DNA of 64,000 nt from G020344215 sp039586575 (GCA_039586575.1 JBDHKD010000010.1:1-64000); one strand, 5' to 3'. Shown: positions 43,493 through 53,347, counted from the first letter of the stretch. A program made the numbers and translations. Notes: generated by a model from the letters alone, not told the origin.

Positions 43493-44869
43493 GTGAGCCG
43501 GGAGCGGGCTGGTTTGGCAGCTCGCATATGGCGCTCGCTGTTTAGGGGGCCCATCTACCCGCGTGACGACCGCGAACGTAAGTGGGTCGTCGTCAACAAC
43601 CTGATCCTGCATTTCCGGCCGCTTCGGCTGCCCAGGCGGTCACTTCGCTACACCCATACTTTCGGCCTGGGTGGGATGTCGCTCGTCCTCTTCTTGCTGC
43701 TCGCCGCAACGGGCGTCCTGTTGATGTTCGTCTACGAGCCGGCGCCCGGCCGCGCCTACGATTCGATCGTGACCCTTCAGAGCCAGGTCTTCTTTGGCAA
43801 GTTGGTCCGTAACATACACCATTGGAGCGCTAACCTCCTCATTGCCATCGTGTTCCTACACCTGCTGCGCGTCTACTTCACCGGCGGCTTCCGCGGTCCG
43901 CGACAGTTCAACTGGCTGATCGGTTTGGCGTTGCTGTTGTGTGTGCTGGCCTCGAACTTTACCGGCTACCTGTTGCCCTGGGACCAGCTTTCCTATTGGG
44001 CGATAACGATAAGTACCGGTATGTTGGGCTACGTGCCGCTGCTCGGGGAATGGCTCCAGGGGGTGGTGAGAGGGGGGTCTGATATCGGATCGGCCACGCT
44101 GATCAATTTCTACACGATCCACACGACGGTCGTCCCGGTATTCCTCATTCTCCTGATGGCCTGGCACTTTTGGCGAGTGCGGAAGGCACACGGCGTGGTG
44201 ATCCCGCGGGCGCCCGACGAAGAGCCGGAAGAGAAGCCTGAGTACGTGCTCACGCTGCCGAACTTGTTGATGCGCGAGTTCGCAGTGGCGCTGATGCTCA
44301 TCGCGTTCGTCATGGCGGTGTCGGTCTTCGTGAACGCACCGCTGGGCACGGCCGCTAACCCCGGCATGAGCCCGAATCCGGCCAAGGCTCCCTGGTACTT
44401 CGTCGGCATCCAGGAGCTGCTGCTGCACTTCCACGGTCTTTTCGCCGTCGTCATCATTCCGCTCCTGGTCGCCGCTGCGCTACTCATGATCCCCTATCTC
44501 AGGTACGAGGCCGACCTCTCCGGCGTCTGGTTCGGTTCGCGACGCGGACGGCGTTTGGCCGTGGCCGCAGCGCTCACGGCCCTGACCGTCACGCCCACGT
44601 GGATCGTCTTCGACGAGTACTGGATCGATTTCGCTGCCTGGCTGCCGGGTCTGCCCAGCGCGCTGAGCGCCGGCCTGTTGCCGTTCGCACTGCTGGCCGG
44701 TGCCTTGGTCGGATTCTACGTGCTTTTAAAGAAGAGATATGCGGCATCGCGTGACGAAGCCGTACAGGCGGCTTTCGTCCTGCTGACCGTCGCCTTCATC
44801 GTTCTGACGGTAACGGGTGTGTGGTTCCGTGGAGAGGGTATGGCTCTCGCCTGGCCATGGGGCAGCTGA
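43493..44869 (+). CDS. cytochrome b of a bc-type quinol oxidoreductase (fused b6/subunit IV)
   Basis: About 458 residues from GTG 43493. Eight to nine membrane helices. Haem ligands lie in NIHHWSANLLIAIVFLH (13 between) and IHTTVVPVFLILLMAWH (14 between, as in cytochrome b6). The Qo-site motif reads KAPWYF in place of PEWY. A long C-terminal part corresponds to subunit IV plus two extra helices. It oxidises quinol and hands one electron to the Rieske protein encoded next. Start choice is uncertain (GTG 43469 is also in frame). Confidence 0.88.
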   Translation: MSRERAGLAARIWRSLFRGPIYPRDDRERKWVVVNNLILHFRPLRLPRRSLRYTHTFGLGGMSLVLFLLLAATGVLLMFVYEPAPGRAYDSIVTLQSQVFFGKLVRNIHHWSANLLIAIVFLHLLRVYFTGGFRGPRQFNWLIGLALLLCVLASNFTGYLLPWDQLSYWAITISTGMLGYVPLLGEWLQGVVRGGSDIGSATLINFYTIHTTVVPVFLILLMAWHFWRVRKAHGVVIPRAPDEEPEEKPEYVLTLPNLLMREFAVALMLIAFVMAVSVFVNAPLGTAANPGMSPNPAKAPWYFVGIQELLLHFHGLFAVVIIPLLVAAALLMIPYLRYEADLSGVWFGSRRGRRLAVAAALTALTVTPTWIVFDEYWIDFAAWLPGLPSALSAGLLPFALLAGALVGFYVLLKKRYAASRDEAVQAAFVLLTVAFIVLTVTGVWFRGEGMALAWPWGS

Positions 44870-45408
44870 CTGATCGGATGGTTCCGGTAGAGATGACGCA
44901 GAGCGCAGACAGCAACACCGAGACTGGCGCGGCTCAGGGCTCGAGGCGCGGCTTCCTATGGAAGATATGGCTGAGCTTGGGAGGCCTCGCTCTGCTGGAG
45001 TACTTGTGGCTGGCCGCCGATTTCCTCCGTCCGCGGGGGCGGCCTGGCGGCGATGCGGAATCCTCGATTGTCGTCGCCGGCCCGGCGGAGCGTTTCGCGC
45101 CCAATTCCGTCACCGCCTTTCCGGCCGGTAAGTTCTACCTCGCCCGTCTGGAGAACGGCGGCTTCCTGGCGCTCTCGCGCGAGTGCACGCACCTGGGTTG
45201 TACGGTGCCCTGGGCGGCCGATGAGGGGCGCTTCGTCTGTCCCTGCCACTCATCGGCTTACGACATCCGAGGTGACGTGCTCAGCCCGCCGGCGCCCCGC
45301 GCCCTCGACCTCTACGCTGTGAGGATCGAGAACGGCATCGTGAAGGTGGACGTCGGGCGAGCACTCAAGCGTAGGTCTTACGAATATGCGCAGGTGGTGA
45401 TGCCGTGA
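44857..45408 (+). CDS. Rieske 2Fe-2S protein
   Basis: About 183 residues. Tat-like N-terminal anchor (SRRGFLWKIWLSLGGLALLEY). The Rieske cluster motifs are CTHLGC and CPCHSSAYD. It is the quinol-oxidising partner of the cytochrome b gene, which it overlaps by 13 bases if ATG 44857 is used; ATG 44878 and 44893 are alternatives. The stop overlaps the next cytochrome gene start by 4 bases. Confidence 0.88.
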   Translation: MGQLTDRMVPVEMTQSADSNTETGAAQGSRRGFLWKIWLSLGGLALLEYLWLAADFLRPRGRPGGDAESSIVVAGPAERFAPNSVTAFPAGKFYLARLENGGFLALSRECTHLGCTVPWAADEGRFVCPCHSSAYDIRGDVLSPPAPRALDLYAVRIENGIVKVDVGRALKRRSYEYAQVVMP

Positions 45409-47717
45409 CGGGTGGGTCGGTGAGTCGCGATTCGTTGCATAGCTGGATGCGGGCCGGGATGATCGCCTCTGCGGTAATCGTTCTATCGGTGCCGGTCTAT
45501 GCGGTGAAAGAGAGTTTGGATCGCGGTGCAGCTGAAGCGCTGTCCACACGCCAGGCCACGTTCGTCGGCCGCGATGCGTGTGTCTCGTGCCACGAGGCCG
45601 CCTACGAGAAGTGGCGTGGCTCGAACCACGACGACGCGATGGCGGTTGCCAGCGACAGCACGGTCGTGGGCGACTTCGACGACGCCACGTTCGAGTACGG
45701 CGACATCACGGCTCGCTTCTACCGCCGGGACGGCAAGTACTACGTCTACACGCAGGGCCCCGACGGGGAGCCGAACGAGTTCGAGATCCTTTATACCTTC
45801 GGTGTCGAGCCACTGCAGCAATACCTGATACCGTTTCCCGGCGGCCGGCTCCAGTCGCTCACCATCGCCTGGGATGTCGAGCGCCGCGAGTGGTTCTACT
45901 TGTATCCGGGCCAGGACATCCCGCCGGATGACTGGCTGCATTGGACGCGCGGCGGTCAGAATTGGAACGGCATGTGCGCCGAGTGCCACTCGACCAATCT
46001 CAAGAAGGGCTACGACGCCGAAAACCAGAACTTCTCGACCTCGTGGTCGGAGATCGATGTGAGTTGCGAGGCCTGCCATGGCCCGGGCTCCAAGCACGTC
46101 GAATGGGCGGAGATACCGCCGATGGCGCGGGCCGAGGTCGAGAACTACGAGCTGTTGATTCGTACCAGCGAGATCAGCTCGCGGCAACAGGTCGAGCTGT
46201 GCGCGCCCTGCCACTCGCGCCGTACCGAGCTGGGCGACTACGACCACACGAGCACGAACGTCCTCGAGAGTCAGGTGCCGGCGGTGTTAGAGGAGGGTCT
46301 CTACTACGCTGATGGCCAGATTCTCGAGGAGGTCTATGTCTACGGCTCCTTCGTGCAGAGCAAGATGTTCCGCAACGATGTGCGCTGCAGCGATTGCCAC
46401 GATGCGCACAGCCTGGCGCTATTGAAGGAAGGCAACGAGCTTTGCCTGCAATGCCACCGCGCGGATACCTACGACAGCTACGACCATCACTTCCACAAGA
46501 AGGTCCACGAAGGGAAGCCGAGTGATGGAGCGCTCTGTGTCAGGTGTCACATGCCGGAGCGACCCTACATGGTGATCGACTACCGGGCGGACCATAGCAT
46601 TCGTGTGCCGCGCCCGGACCTGACTCTAGAGATCGGGGTGCCCAACGCCTGCAGCCAGAGCGGCTGTCATGACGACGAGACGGTCGAGTGGTCGGTGGAT
46701 CATTACGAAGAGTGGTACGGCAAAGCGAAGCGGCCACACTACGGTGCCATTCTCGCCGCCGGGCGCGAGCGGCGCCCCGAAGCCGAAGAGCAGTTGATTC
46801 GGTTGTCACAGGATGATCTCTACCCGGCTATCGTGCGCGCCACGGCGCTCTCTCTGCTGAGCGCCTACCCGGGTGAGGCGAGCGCTGCGGCATTCAACAG
46901 GGCACTATCCGACGCGGAGCCGCTGGTCCGCTACATGGCTGTGCAGTCTGTCAACCTGCCGAACCCCGAGGACCTGGTCGAGCTCGTCGCACCGCTGTTG
47001 TTCGACCCCGTGCGAGCGGTTCGCATGCAAGCGGCCAGCACTCTGGCAGGGCTGCCGGAGCGGCTGTTTAGGCCGTATCAGCAGGAAGCACTTGCCGAGA
47101 CGATCGCGGAGTACCAGAAGGCGATGGAGTACTCGCTCGATTTCTCGTTCGCCGGCCACAACCTCGGCAACCTCTACGCGAGGTTAGGTGATGCCAGGCT
47201 GGCGGAAGAAAACTACAGACTGGCGATCGAAATCGACGACCTGTTCTATCCGGCCAAGGCCAACCTGGCCGTGCTTCTCAACTCCCAAGGCCGGAACCAA
47301 GAGGCTGAGACCCTGCTCTGGGAGATCCTCGAGGCGTACCCTGAACAGCACGATGTCGCCTACTCCCTGGGGCTATTGTTGGCCGAGCTGCAGCGCTACG
47401 ACGAGGCGGCGGACTATCTCGGTCGAGCGGCGCTGGGGCTAGCCGAACGGCCTCGTGTCCACTACAACCTGGGCCTGGTCTTGCAGTATTTGGAACGCCA
47501 GCCTGAAGCGGAAACCGCCTTGCGCAGAGCTGTGGAACTGGAGCCGGACAATCTCGACTATCTGTATGCGCTGGCCGACCACTATGTGAGGCGGGGCGAG
47601 TTGCGCCGGGCACTGCCCATCGCCGAGCGTATGATCGAGACCCACCCGGAGAGTCCAGTCGGCCGGGAGGTCAAGGCCTACATCGAGCGCGCGCTGGTCT
47701 CGAGCCCGGCACGCTAG
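45405..47717 (+). CDS. octahaem c-type cytochrome with HEAT and TPR repeats
   Basis: 770 residues from GTG 45405. An N-terminal anchor helix (about residues 18-35) is followed by seven CxxCH sites (C59, C191, C221, C266, C328, C347, C378) and one CX4CH (C416 SQSG C421 H422). From about residue 450 come HEAT-like repeats, then at least four TPRs to the end. Cytochrome-c554-like haem packing with a repeat tail is known in environmental bacteria; here it is coupled to cytochrome b and Rieske genes and probably replaces cytochrome c1 as their electron acceptor. The TPR part may dock a partner. Confidence 0.87.
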   Translation: MTGGSVSRDSLHSWMRAGMIASAVIVLSVPVYAVKESLDRGAAEALSTRQATFVGRDACVSCHEAAYEKWRGSNHDDAMAVASDSTVVGDFDDATFEYGDITARFYRRDGKYYVYTQGPDGEPNEFEILYTFGVEPLQQYLIPFPGGRLQSLTIAWDVERREWFYLYPGQDIPPDDWLHWTRGGQNWNGMCAECHSTNLKKGYDAENQNFSTSWSEIDVSCEACHGPGSKHVEWAEIPPMARAEVENYELLIRTSEISSRQQVELCAPCHSRRTELGDYDHTSTNVLESQVPAVLEEGLYYADGQILEEVYVYGSFVQSKMFRNDVRCSDCHDAHSLALLKEGNELCLQCHRADTYDSYDHHFHKKVHEGKPSDGALCVRCHMPERPYMVIDYRADHSIRVPRPDLTLEIGVPNACSQSGCHDDETVEWSVDHYEEWYGKAKRPHYGAILAAGRERRPEAEEQLIRLSQDDLYPAIVRATALSLLSAYPGEASAAAFNRALSDAEPLVRYMAVQSVNLPNPEDLVELVAPLLFDPVRAVRMQAASTLAGLPERLFRPYQQEALAETIAEYQKAMEYSLDFSFAGHNLGNLYARLGDARLAEENYRLAIEIDDLFYPAKANLAVLLNSQGRNQEAETLLWEILEAYPEQHDVAYSLGLLLAELQRYDEAADYLGRAALGLAERPRVHYNLGLVLQYLERQPEAETALRRAVELEPDNLDYLYALADHYVRRGELRRALPIAERMIETHPESPVGREVKAYIERALVSSPAR

Positions 47718-47854
47718 TGCGGCGCTAGCTGTGCTTCGCTAGATTCGTGGCGTTCAACAACAGCCCCGGCCCCTGGGGAAGTCTGCGGGCTCGTCGCCGA
47801 GTCCAGTATCACCGGACTTCTCCCGGAATCTCATTCTTCAACGGAGGTCTGCCG

Positions 47855-49186
47855 ATGAGAGTGCTGATCAAGTTGGCACTGGCATTGACCCTGGCCGCGC
47901 CTGCCTTGGCACAGCAGACGGAAGGCATCTTCCCGTTCGACTATCGCTCGGTCGAGCTGGAGAATGGGTTCAAAGCCTACCTGATTCCGGCGGGCGCGCC
48001 GAATCAGATCGCCTACGTGTCGATGGTGCGCACGGGAAGCCGCGATGAATGGGAACCCGGCCGCAGCGGTTTCGCCCATTTCTTCGAACACATGATGTTC
48101 CGCGGTACCGAGAAGTACCCCAACTACGACGCCGTCACGGCCGGCATGGGTGCCGCGCGGAACGCCTTCACCGGCAGCGACCGAACGGTCTACTACCTGG
48201 TCGCCTCTAACGAATATCTGGAGCAAATCGTCGATCTGGAGTCGGACCGTTTCAAGAACCTCAACTACAGCGAGTCCGACTTCCGAACCGAAGCGGGCGC
48301 CGTGCTCGGCGAGTACCAGCAGGGTGCGATGGTTGCCCTCCGCTTCCTGTCGGAAAGAGTACGCGACACGGCTTACGACGTGCATACGTACAAACACACG
48401 ACCATCGGTTTCGAGGCCGACGTTCGAGCGATGCCCGAGGGCTACGATTACAGCATCTCCTTCTACCAGCGCTACTACCGGCCCGAGAACGTGGTGCTCG
48501 TGCTCGCGGGTGACTTCGACTTCGATGAGGCGGAGCGTTTGATCAACCAGTACTACTCGGACTGGGCGCCCGGCTACGTGCCGCCGCAAATCACACCGGA
48601 GCCCGCCCATACCGCTCCGCGCCGGCGGACCGTCGAGTACCCGGGCCGGACGCTGCCGAGGCTGTCGGTCAACTATCAGGGTCCGGCCTGGAGTGCGACC
48701 GATAGGATGGCGGTAGCCACCGAGGTTCTCGGCCAGGTCGCGTTTGGCACGAACTCCGACATCTACAAGAAGCTCGTCGTTGAGGAGCGTCGAGTGCAGG
48801 CTTTCGACGGTGACTTCGAGCTGAGCCGCGATCCCGGCCTGCTGGCGATCGAGACGTTGGTCGTGAATCCCGCCGATGTCGGCGCTGTCGAGCGAGAGAT
48901 CATGGCGACGATCGAGCGCTTCAAGGAAGAACTGGTCGACGAGAAGCTCTTCGAGGACACCAAGAGCAACATGAAGTACGAGTTCCTCATGGATCTCGAA
49001 ACGGCGCAACAGGTCGCCTTCTCGATGATGACCTACGTCATCAACACGGGTGGAATCGAAGCCGTGGAAGACTACTATCGTGAACTCGACTCGGTGACCC
49101 GCGAGGACGTGCGAGAGGCTGCGCGACGCTACTTGGTCGAGAACGGCAGGACTGTGGTGACGATGGTCCAGGCGGAGGGGGAATAA
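47855..49186 (+). CDS. M16-family zinc peptidase, catalytic subunit
   Basis: 443 residues from ATG 47855 (CGGAGG upstream). Signal peptide ending ALAQ. Inverted zinc motif HFFEH in GFAHFFEHMMFRGT, with the downstream Glu in the segment EAGAVLGEYQ. One half of an M16B heterodimer; the next gene encodes the partner lacking the zinc site. Such pairs degrade peptides in the periplasm. Confidence 0.9.
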   Translation: MRVLIKLALALTLAAPALAQQTEGIFPFDYRSVELENGFKAYLIPAGAPNQIAYVSMVRTGSRDEWEPGRSGFAHFFEHMMFRGTEKYPNYDAVTAGMGAARNAFTGSDRTVYYLVASNEYLEQIVDLESDRFKNLNYSESDFRTEAGAVLGEYQQGAMVALRFLSERVRDTAYDVHTYKHTTIGFEADVRAMPEGYDYSISFYQRYYRPENVVLVLAGDFDFDEAERLINQYYSDWAPGYVPPQITPEPAHTAPRRRTVEYPGRTLPRLSVNYQGPAWSATDRMAVATEVLGQVAFGTNSDIYKKLVVEERRVQAFDGDFELSRDPGLLAIETLVVNPADVGAVEREIMATIERFKEELVDEKLFEDTKSNMKYEFLMDLETAQQVAFSMMTYVINTGGIEAVEDYYRELDSVTREDVREAARRYLVENGRTVVTMVQAEGE

Positions 49187-50713
49187 ATGACTAAGCTAGC
49201 ATGGATCCCGGTATGCCTCCTCCTGTTGGGGGCGTGTGAGACGGCGCCTGAAGGCACGACCACTCTGCACGAACCCGAGTCTCCGTTCATTGCCTTCGAC
49301 ATTTGGGTGAAGGCAGGTTCGCAAAACGACCCGGCGGGGAAGGAAGGCTTGGCGGCGCTCACAGCGGCTCTACTGTCAGAGGGCTCTACGACCGAGGATA
49401 ACTATAACGCGATCCTTGAGAAGCTCTACCCGATGGCCGCTGAATACGAGTACAACGTCGACAAGGAGATGACGGTCTTCACCGGCCGCGTGCACAAGGA
49501 CAACCTGGAAGCGTACTACACGCTGTTCCGCAACCATCTGCTGACGCCCGCCTTCTCTGAAGAGGACTTCGAGCGGGTGAAGTCGCAGAGGCTGAACTAC
49601 CTGGAACGAACGCGGCGCTACGGCCGGGACGAGGAGCTTTCCAAGGAGCTGCTGTTCAGCATGGCGTACGCGGGAACACCGTACGAGCACCCGGAGGAGG
49701 GGTACGTGGAGTCGGTCGAGTCTTTGACTCTGGATGACGTTAGGCGTTTCTACTCCGATTACTACTTAAGGAACAACGTCGTCGTGGGCATTGGAGGTGG
49801 ATACCCTGAGGGCTTCGTTCAGCGGGTTCGTCAGGATTTCGACGGTCTGCCCGAGGGCGAAGTGGCGCCGCTGCCCAGACCGGTACCGCGGATACCGAAC
49901 GGCATCGAGGTCCTGATCGTCGAGAAGGCCGTCGATGCTACGCCGATATCCATCGGCTTTCCGATCGCGCTGCTCCGGGGGGACGCGGACTTCTTCGGCT
50001 TGATGGCGATGAACTCCTGGTTCGGAGAGCACCGTAATTCTTTCAGTAATCTGTACCAGGTCATCCGCGAGTCGCGTGGCATGAACTACGGCGATTACAG
50101 CTACATCGAAGCATACCCGCAGGGGTATAGGACCCAGGTTCCGCCGACCAACGTTGCGCGCCGCCACCAGCTGTTCGAGATCTGGATCCGACCGATCGCC
50201 ATGACCGCGCCCGGCAACCTTCACGAGCGGACGCTGTTCGCCACCCGGGCGGCGCTGCGCGAGCTCGAGGCGATCGTGGACGACGGGATGACGGAGGAAA
50301 CGCTCGCCGCCACCCAACAGTTCTTGCGCAACTACACGATCAACTGGGCTGCCACGATCGACCGCCGGCTTGCCTACGCCATGGATGACGTCTTCTACGG
50401 TATCGGTGGCGATGGCTTCCTCGCCTCGATCCGTCCCGGCCTGGCAGCGTTGTCGTTGGATGGGGTGAATGGTGCCATCCGCCAGCATCTCCAGTACGAC
50501 AACCTGTACATCGTCTTTATCACCCGGGACGCCGAGGGCTTCAAGCAGAAGCTGCTGAGCGGGGAAGCGACACCCATAAGCTACGCCGGCGAAAAGTCGG
50601 CGGAGCACATGGCGGAGGACGAGTTGATAGCCGGCTTCCCGATTCCGGTGGATGACGAGAACATAACGATCATCGGGATCAACGACGTGTTCGAAGCCGG
50701 CCCACCACGCTGA
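49187..50713 (+). CDS. M16-family peptidase, non-catalytic partner, lipoprotein
   Basis: 508 residues starting immediately after the stop of the catalytic subunit. Lipobox LLLGAC. The fold follows M16, but the zinc motif position reads GLAALTAALLSEG, so it is inactive. The C-terminal half carries the Arg/Tyr-type substrate-binding segment of M16B partners (SRGMNYGDYSYIEAYPQG). It anchors the protease at a membrane. Confidence 0.88.
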   Translation: MTKLAWIPVCLLLLGACETAPEGTTTLHEPESPFIAFDIWVKAGSQNDPAGKEGLAALTAALLSEGSTTEDNYNAILEKLYPMAAEYEYNVDKEMTVFTGRVHKDNLEAYYTLFRNHLLTPAFSEEDFERVKSQRLNYLERTRRYGRDEELSKELLFSMAYAGTPYEHPEEGYVESVESLTLDDVRRFYSDYYLRNNVVVGIGGGYPEGFVQRVRQDFDGLPEGEVAPLPRPVPRIPNGIEVLIVEKAVDATPISIGFPIALLRGDADFFGLMAMNSWFGEHRNSFSNLYQVIRESRGMNYGDYSYIEAYPQGYRTQVPPTNVARRHQLFEIWIRPIAMTAPGNLHERTLFATRAALRELEAIVDDGMTEETLAATQQFLRNYTINWAATIDRRLAYAMDDVFYGIGGDGFLASIRPGLAALSLDGVNGAIRQHLQYDNLYIVFITRDAEGFKQKLLSGEATPISYAGEKSAEHMAEDELIAGFPIPVDDENITIIGINDVFEAGPPR

Positions 50714-50732
50714 GCCGAGTGAGTATCAGGCG

Positions 50733-50766
50733 GAAGGCCGGTGAGCTCGAGAGCTCGCCGGCCTTC
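50733..50766. terminator. bidirectional hairpin terminator
   Basis: A 16-base stem with one G-T mismatch (left arm 50733-50748, right arm 50751-50766, cores GGCCGGTGAGCTC and GAGCTCGCCGGCC) lies between the convergent M16 and PhoU-like genes. Confidence 0.6.
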
Positions 50767-50801
50767 GCGCGGGGGTCGGTTGCGAGAGCGTCGCTCGAGG
50801 G

Positions 50802-51488
50802 CTAATCGTCGTCGTCCCCGATCTCGGCCTCGTCATAGTAATCGAGCTTGTGGAGTGGCATGACGACGCTCGACAGCACGTTGAGCAGATGGGCTGCGAT
50901 GCGCTTGTAGAATCGCGTTCCCATCACCATGGCGGTGGCGCTGCGCGCGCCGTATTCGCTGCGGGCGATCTTCTCGACCAGAGCATCGCAGCGGTGGGTC
51001 AGGACCCGGCCCTCGCGCGTCAACTCGAGCGCGCCCTCGCGATCGGAAGCGGGAAACACCTCGGCGGTCCGATCGAAAGTCAGCTCGACCCGCGCGCGTA
51101 TCTCGCGCAGCTCGGCCGCGATCTCGTCGTCGGGCAGCGGGTTCGGGTGATACTCGCGAACCTCGGATAGATTCTTGGCGTAGTCTCCGATCCGCTCGAC
51201 ATCTTTCACCAGGCTCATCAGTAGCAAGCAATAGGGCAGGGAGGCCGAGGTACCCTGAAGCGAGAGGTGCGCGATCACCTGCTTGCGGATCGTTCGCTCC
51301 AGCTTGTTCACCTGGACATCGGTCTTGTAGATCTCGGTCCTTTCGGTGGGCTCCTGCGAGTCGCCGAAGAAGAGTACACCGGCCTGCAGCGTCATCTGGT
51401 GCGTCAACCTGAGCATCTCGGAGAAGTTGGCGCCCATATCAGCCAGGGGCCTGTCGGCGCGGAAGATCGATAACAGTTCACGAAGCAT
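50802..51488 (-). CDS. PhoU-like domain protein
   Basis: 228 residues, all helical. PhoU-type repeats include KTDVQVNKLERTIRKQVIAHL and LLLMSLVKDVERIGDYAKNLSE; the last matches the metal-binding E/DxxRIGDxA motif. An acidic tail, EIGDDDD, ends it. It lies 15 bases after the Na/Pi cotransporter, whose activity it probably controls; in many bacteria the two are fused. Confidence 0.85.
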   Translation of the reverse strand: MLRELLSIFRADRPLADMGANFSEMLRLTHQMTLQAGVLFFGDSQEPTERTEIYKTDVQVNKLERTIRKQVIAHLSLQGTSASLPYCLLLMSLVKDVERIGDYAKNLSEVREYHPNPLPDDEIAAELREIRARVELTFDRTAEVFPASDREGALELTREGRVLTHRCDALVEKIARSEYGARSATAMVMGTRFYKRIAAHLLNVLSSVVMPLHKLDYYDEAEIGDDDD

Positions 51489-51503
51489 AGCGTGCCTCCA
51501 ATG

Positions 51504-52676
51504 CTACTGAAGCAGCCTGTTGACCAAGGCAAACAGGGCGGGTACCCCATAAAACAGTATGACCACGTAAAGCAGTGCCCACTTGCGCGAACGGACGGCC
51601 ACTGCGGCAAGCCGCCGCGCTGCCGTGAGCGGTAGATTGCGGATTCTTTGTGTAGGATAGATCAAGAGTGTGGCGCTGAGGTTGAACAGTAGGTGAACCA
51701 GAGCGATGGTGATGCCCCAGCGCGCATTCGGCCCGGTGACCGCCAGTGCAGCCAGCAAGGCCGTCACCGTAGTCCCGATGTTGGCTCCAATGGTGATAGG
51801 AAACGCCTGGGCTAAGGTGACAATGCCGGCGCCGGCGAGCGGCACGAGCAGCGATGTCGTGATGGAGCTCGACTGGACCATCACCGTCACCAGCATACCA
51901 ACGATGATCGCGATGACTGGGGCCTTATGAAGGCCGCCCGATACGATCACCTCGACGCGTGAGCGCATGGCGGTGCGCATCACGCGCACCAACAGCATCA
52001 AGGCGAAGTAGATCAAAACTACGGACACGATGATCAGGATGACGGCCTGCAGCCGCTCCGAATCGGAAAGCGCGTGGGTCATCGCCTTGATGGGCCGCAG
52101 CGCGCCCTTCAGCGCACCCTTGATCGGGCTGTCGTATTCCATGCCGCCGAACCCGGTCACCAGCGAAGCCAGTACCGTCGCCGTGCGGCGCAGGTAGCCC
52201 GTCAGCAACTCGAGAGGTAAGAGAAGCGTCACGGCCATGTAGTTGAAGAAATCATGGCAGGTCGCCACCGAGAAGGCGCGATAGAACTCCTGCTTGCGGC
52301 CCATATGCGCCAGCGAGACGATCGTGTTGGTGACCGTTGTCCCGATGTTCGCGCCCATGATCATGGGGACCGCGTTGGCGATCGGCAGCGGGTTCTCCGG
52401 TGCGGCTACCAGTCCCACGATCAACGAGGTCGTGACCGAAGAGCTCTGGACCAGGGTGGTGGCCAGGATGCCGACCATCAGCCCCATGAAGGGGTTACGA
52501 GTGGCGGCGAAGAACGATTCGATCACCCCGCCACCCAGCGACTTGAAAGCGTCGCCCAGACCGTTGACGCCCAGCAAGAACACGAAGAGCAACGCCACAA
52601 CCGCCAGGCCGCGGGCAAGCGGATGCGTGGCGAGGGCCGGAGGGACAGGGGGGATCGTCGGTGCGGTGACTTGCAA
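51504..52676 (-). CDS. Na+/phosphate cotransporter family protein
   Basis: 390 residues, about nine membrane helices, with the duplicated QSSS motifs: TTLVQSSSVTTSLIVG and VTVMVQSSSITTSLLVP, each followed by GANIGTTVT. It imports inorganic phosphate with Na+, or exports it. It is the first gene of a two-gene operon with the PhoU-like gene. Confidence 0.9.
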   Translation of the reverse strand: MQVTAPTIPPVPPALATHPLARGLAVVALLFVFLLGVNGLGDAFKSLGGGVIESFFAATRNPFMGLMVGILATTLVQSSSVTTSLIVGLVAAPENPLPIANAVPMIMGANIGTTVTNTIVSLAHMGRKQEFYRAFSVATCHDFFNYMAVTLLLPLELLTGYLRRTATVLASLVTGFGGMEYDSPIKGALKGALRPIKAMTHALSDSERLQAVILIIVSVVLIYFALMLLVRVMRTAMRSRVEVIVSGGLHKAPVIAIIVGMLVTVMVQSSSITTSLLVPLAGAGIVTLAQAFPITIGANIGTTVTALLAALAVTGPNARWGITIALVHLLFNLSATLLIYPTQRIRNLPLTAARRLAAVAVRSRKWALLYVVILFYGVPALFALVNRLLQ

Positions 52677-52778
52677 TGGACCGCTCGATTGAGAATGAAC
52701 CAGGACCGCTGTAGCGTGAACGGCTGGAAGCCGAGGGCAATGTTACAGGCGTGTTGCAGGTTGGCAAGTGCCGGGAAC

Positions 52779-53009
52779 CTAGTGCTTCCTTTGCTCCCAG
52801 GGCGGCTCCGGCCGCGGACCACAGATGCGATTATCATGGATCCGGAAGCCGGTGTTTCCGTCTCCGTTAGAGTAGATGCTGTCCCGGTAGACCCAGTGGC
52901 GCGTGTAACCACGCCGACCCACGATACGATGTCCGTTGTCGATGATGTAGCCGGTGAAACCGAGCGGCCCGTAGATCCGGCCCGCGTAGATCCAATACTC
53001 CGTCTGCAT
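52779..53009 (-). CDS. small beta-repeat protein of unknown function
   Basis: 76 residues from ATG 53009, with a strong GAGAGGAGGCG site. It consists of about four imperfect 15-18 residue repeats: GRIYGPLGFTGYIID, RIVGRRGYTRHWVYRD, SIYSNGDGNTGFRIHD and NRICGP. The pattern (hydrophobic-Tyr-Gly, turn, Thr-Gly-aromatic) suggests consecutive beta hairpins. Short proteins of this pattern occur in varied bacteria without known function. The 338 bases between it and the divergent MBL gene hold nothing else I can support. Confidence 0.65.
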   Translation of the reverse strand: MQTEYWIYAGRIYGPLGFTGYIIDNGHRIVGRRGYTRHWVYRDSIYSNGDGNTGFRIHDNRICGPRPEPPWEQRKH

Positions 53010-53347
53010 CGCGCGTCGCCTCCTCTCGGGCCGCTCCAGAAAGCGGCCGTTCGGGCGGGAGCGTGCGGCCACGGGCGGCGCGCACGCGGGGCTACGACGA
53101 TATGTGACGGCCCCGTGCGGTTTCGGGGTTCCGCTTGCCTCTTGCGGGGACGGTTGGGCCGTAAGGTCAGACTGCAAGAGATGAGCCGGGTCATTCGGGA
53201 AAGGTGGGTAACTCGCAATCCCCGGAGCCGCCGCCGGTTGGTCGTGCTGTGGTGTGTTAGCCGACAGCCCGGGAGCGCTGAAGATATTGCCGAGGCTGCA
53301 AAGATTTCCCGCTCCGGCATGGCCGCGGAAGCCAATAGGAGGGACCC

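Noticed and set aside
47831..49009. 392-codon minus-strand frame opposite the M16 peptidase
   Set aside because: Shadow; the M16 zinc motif and signal peptide are on the plus strand.
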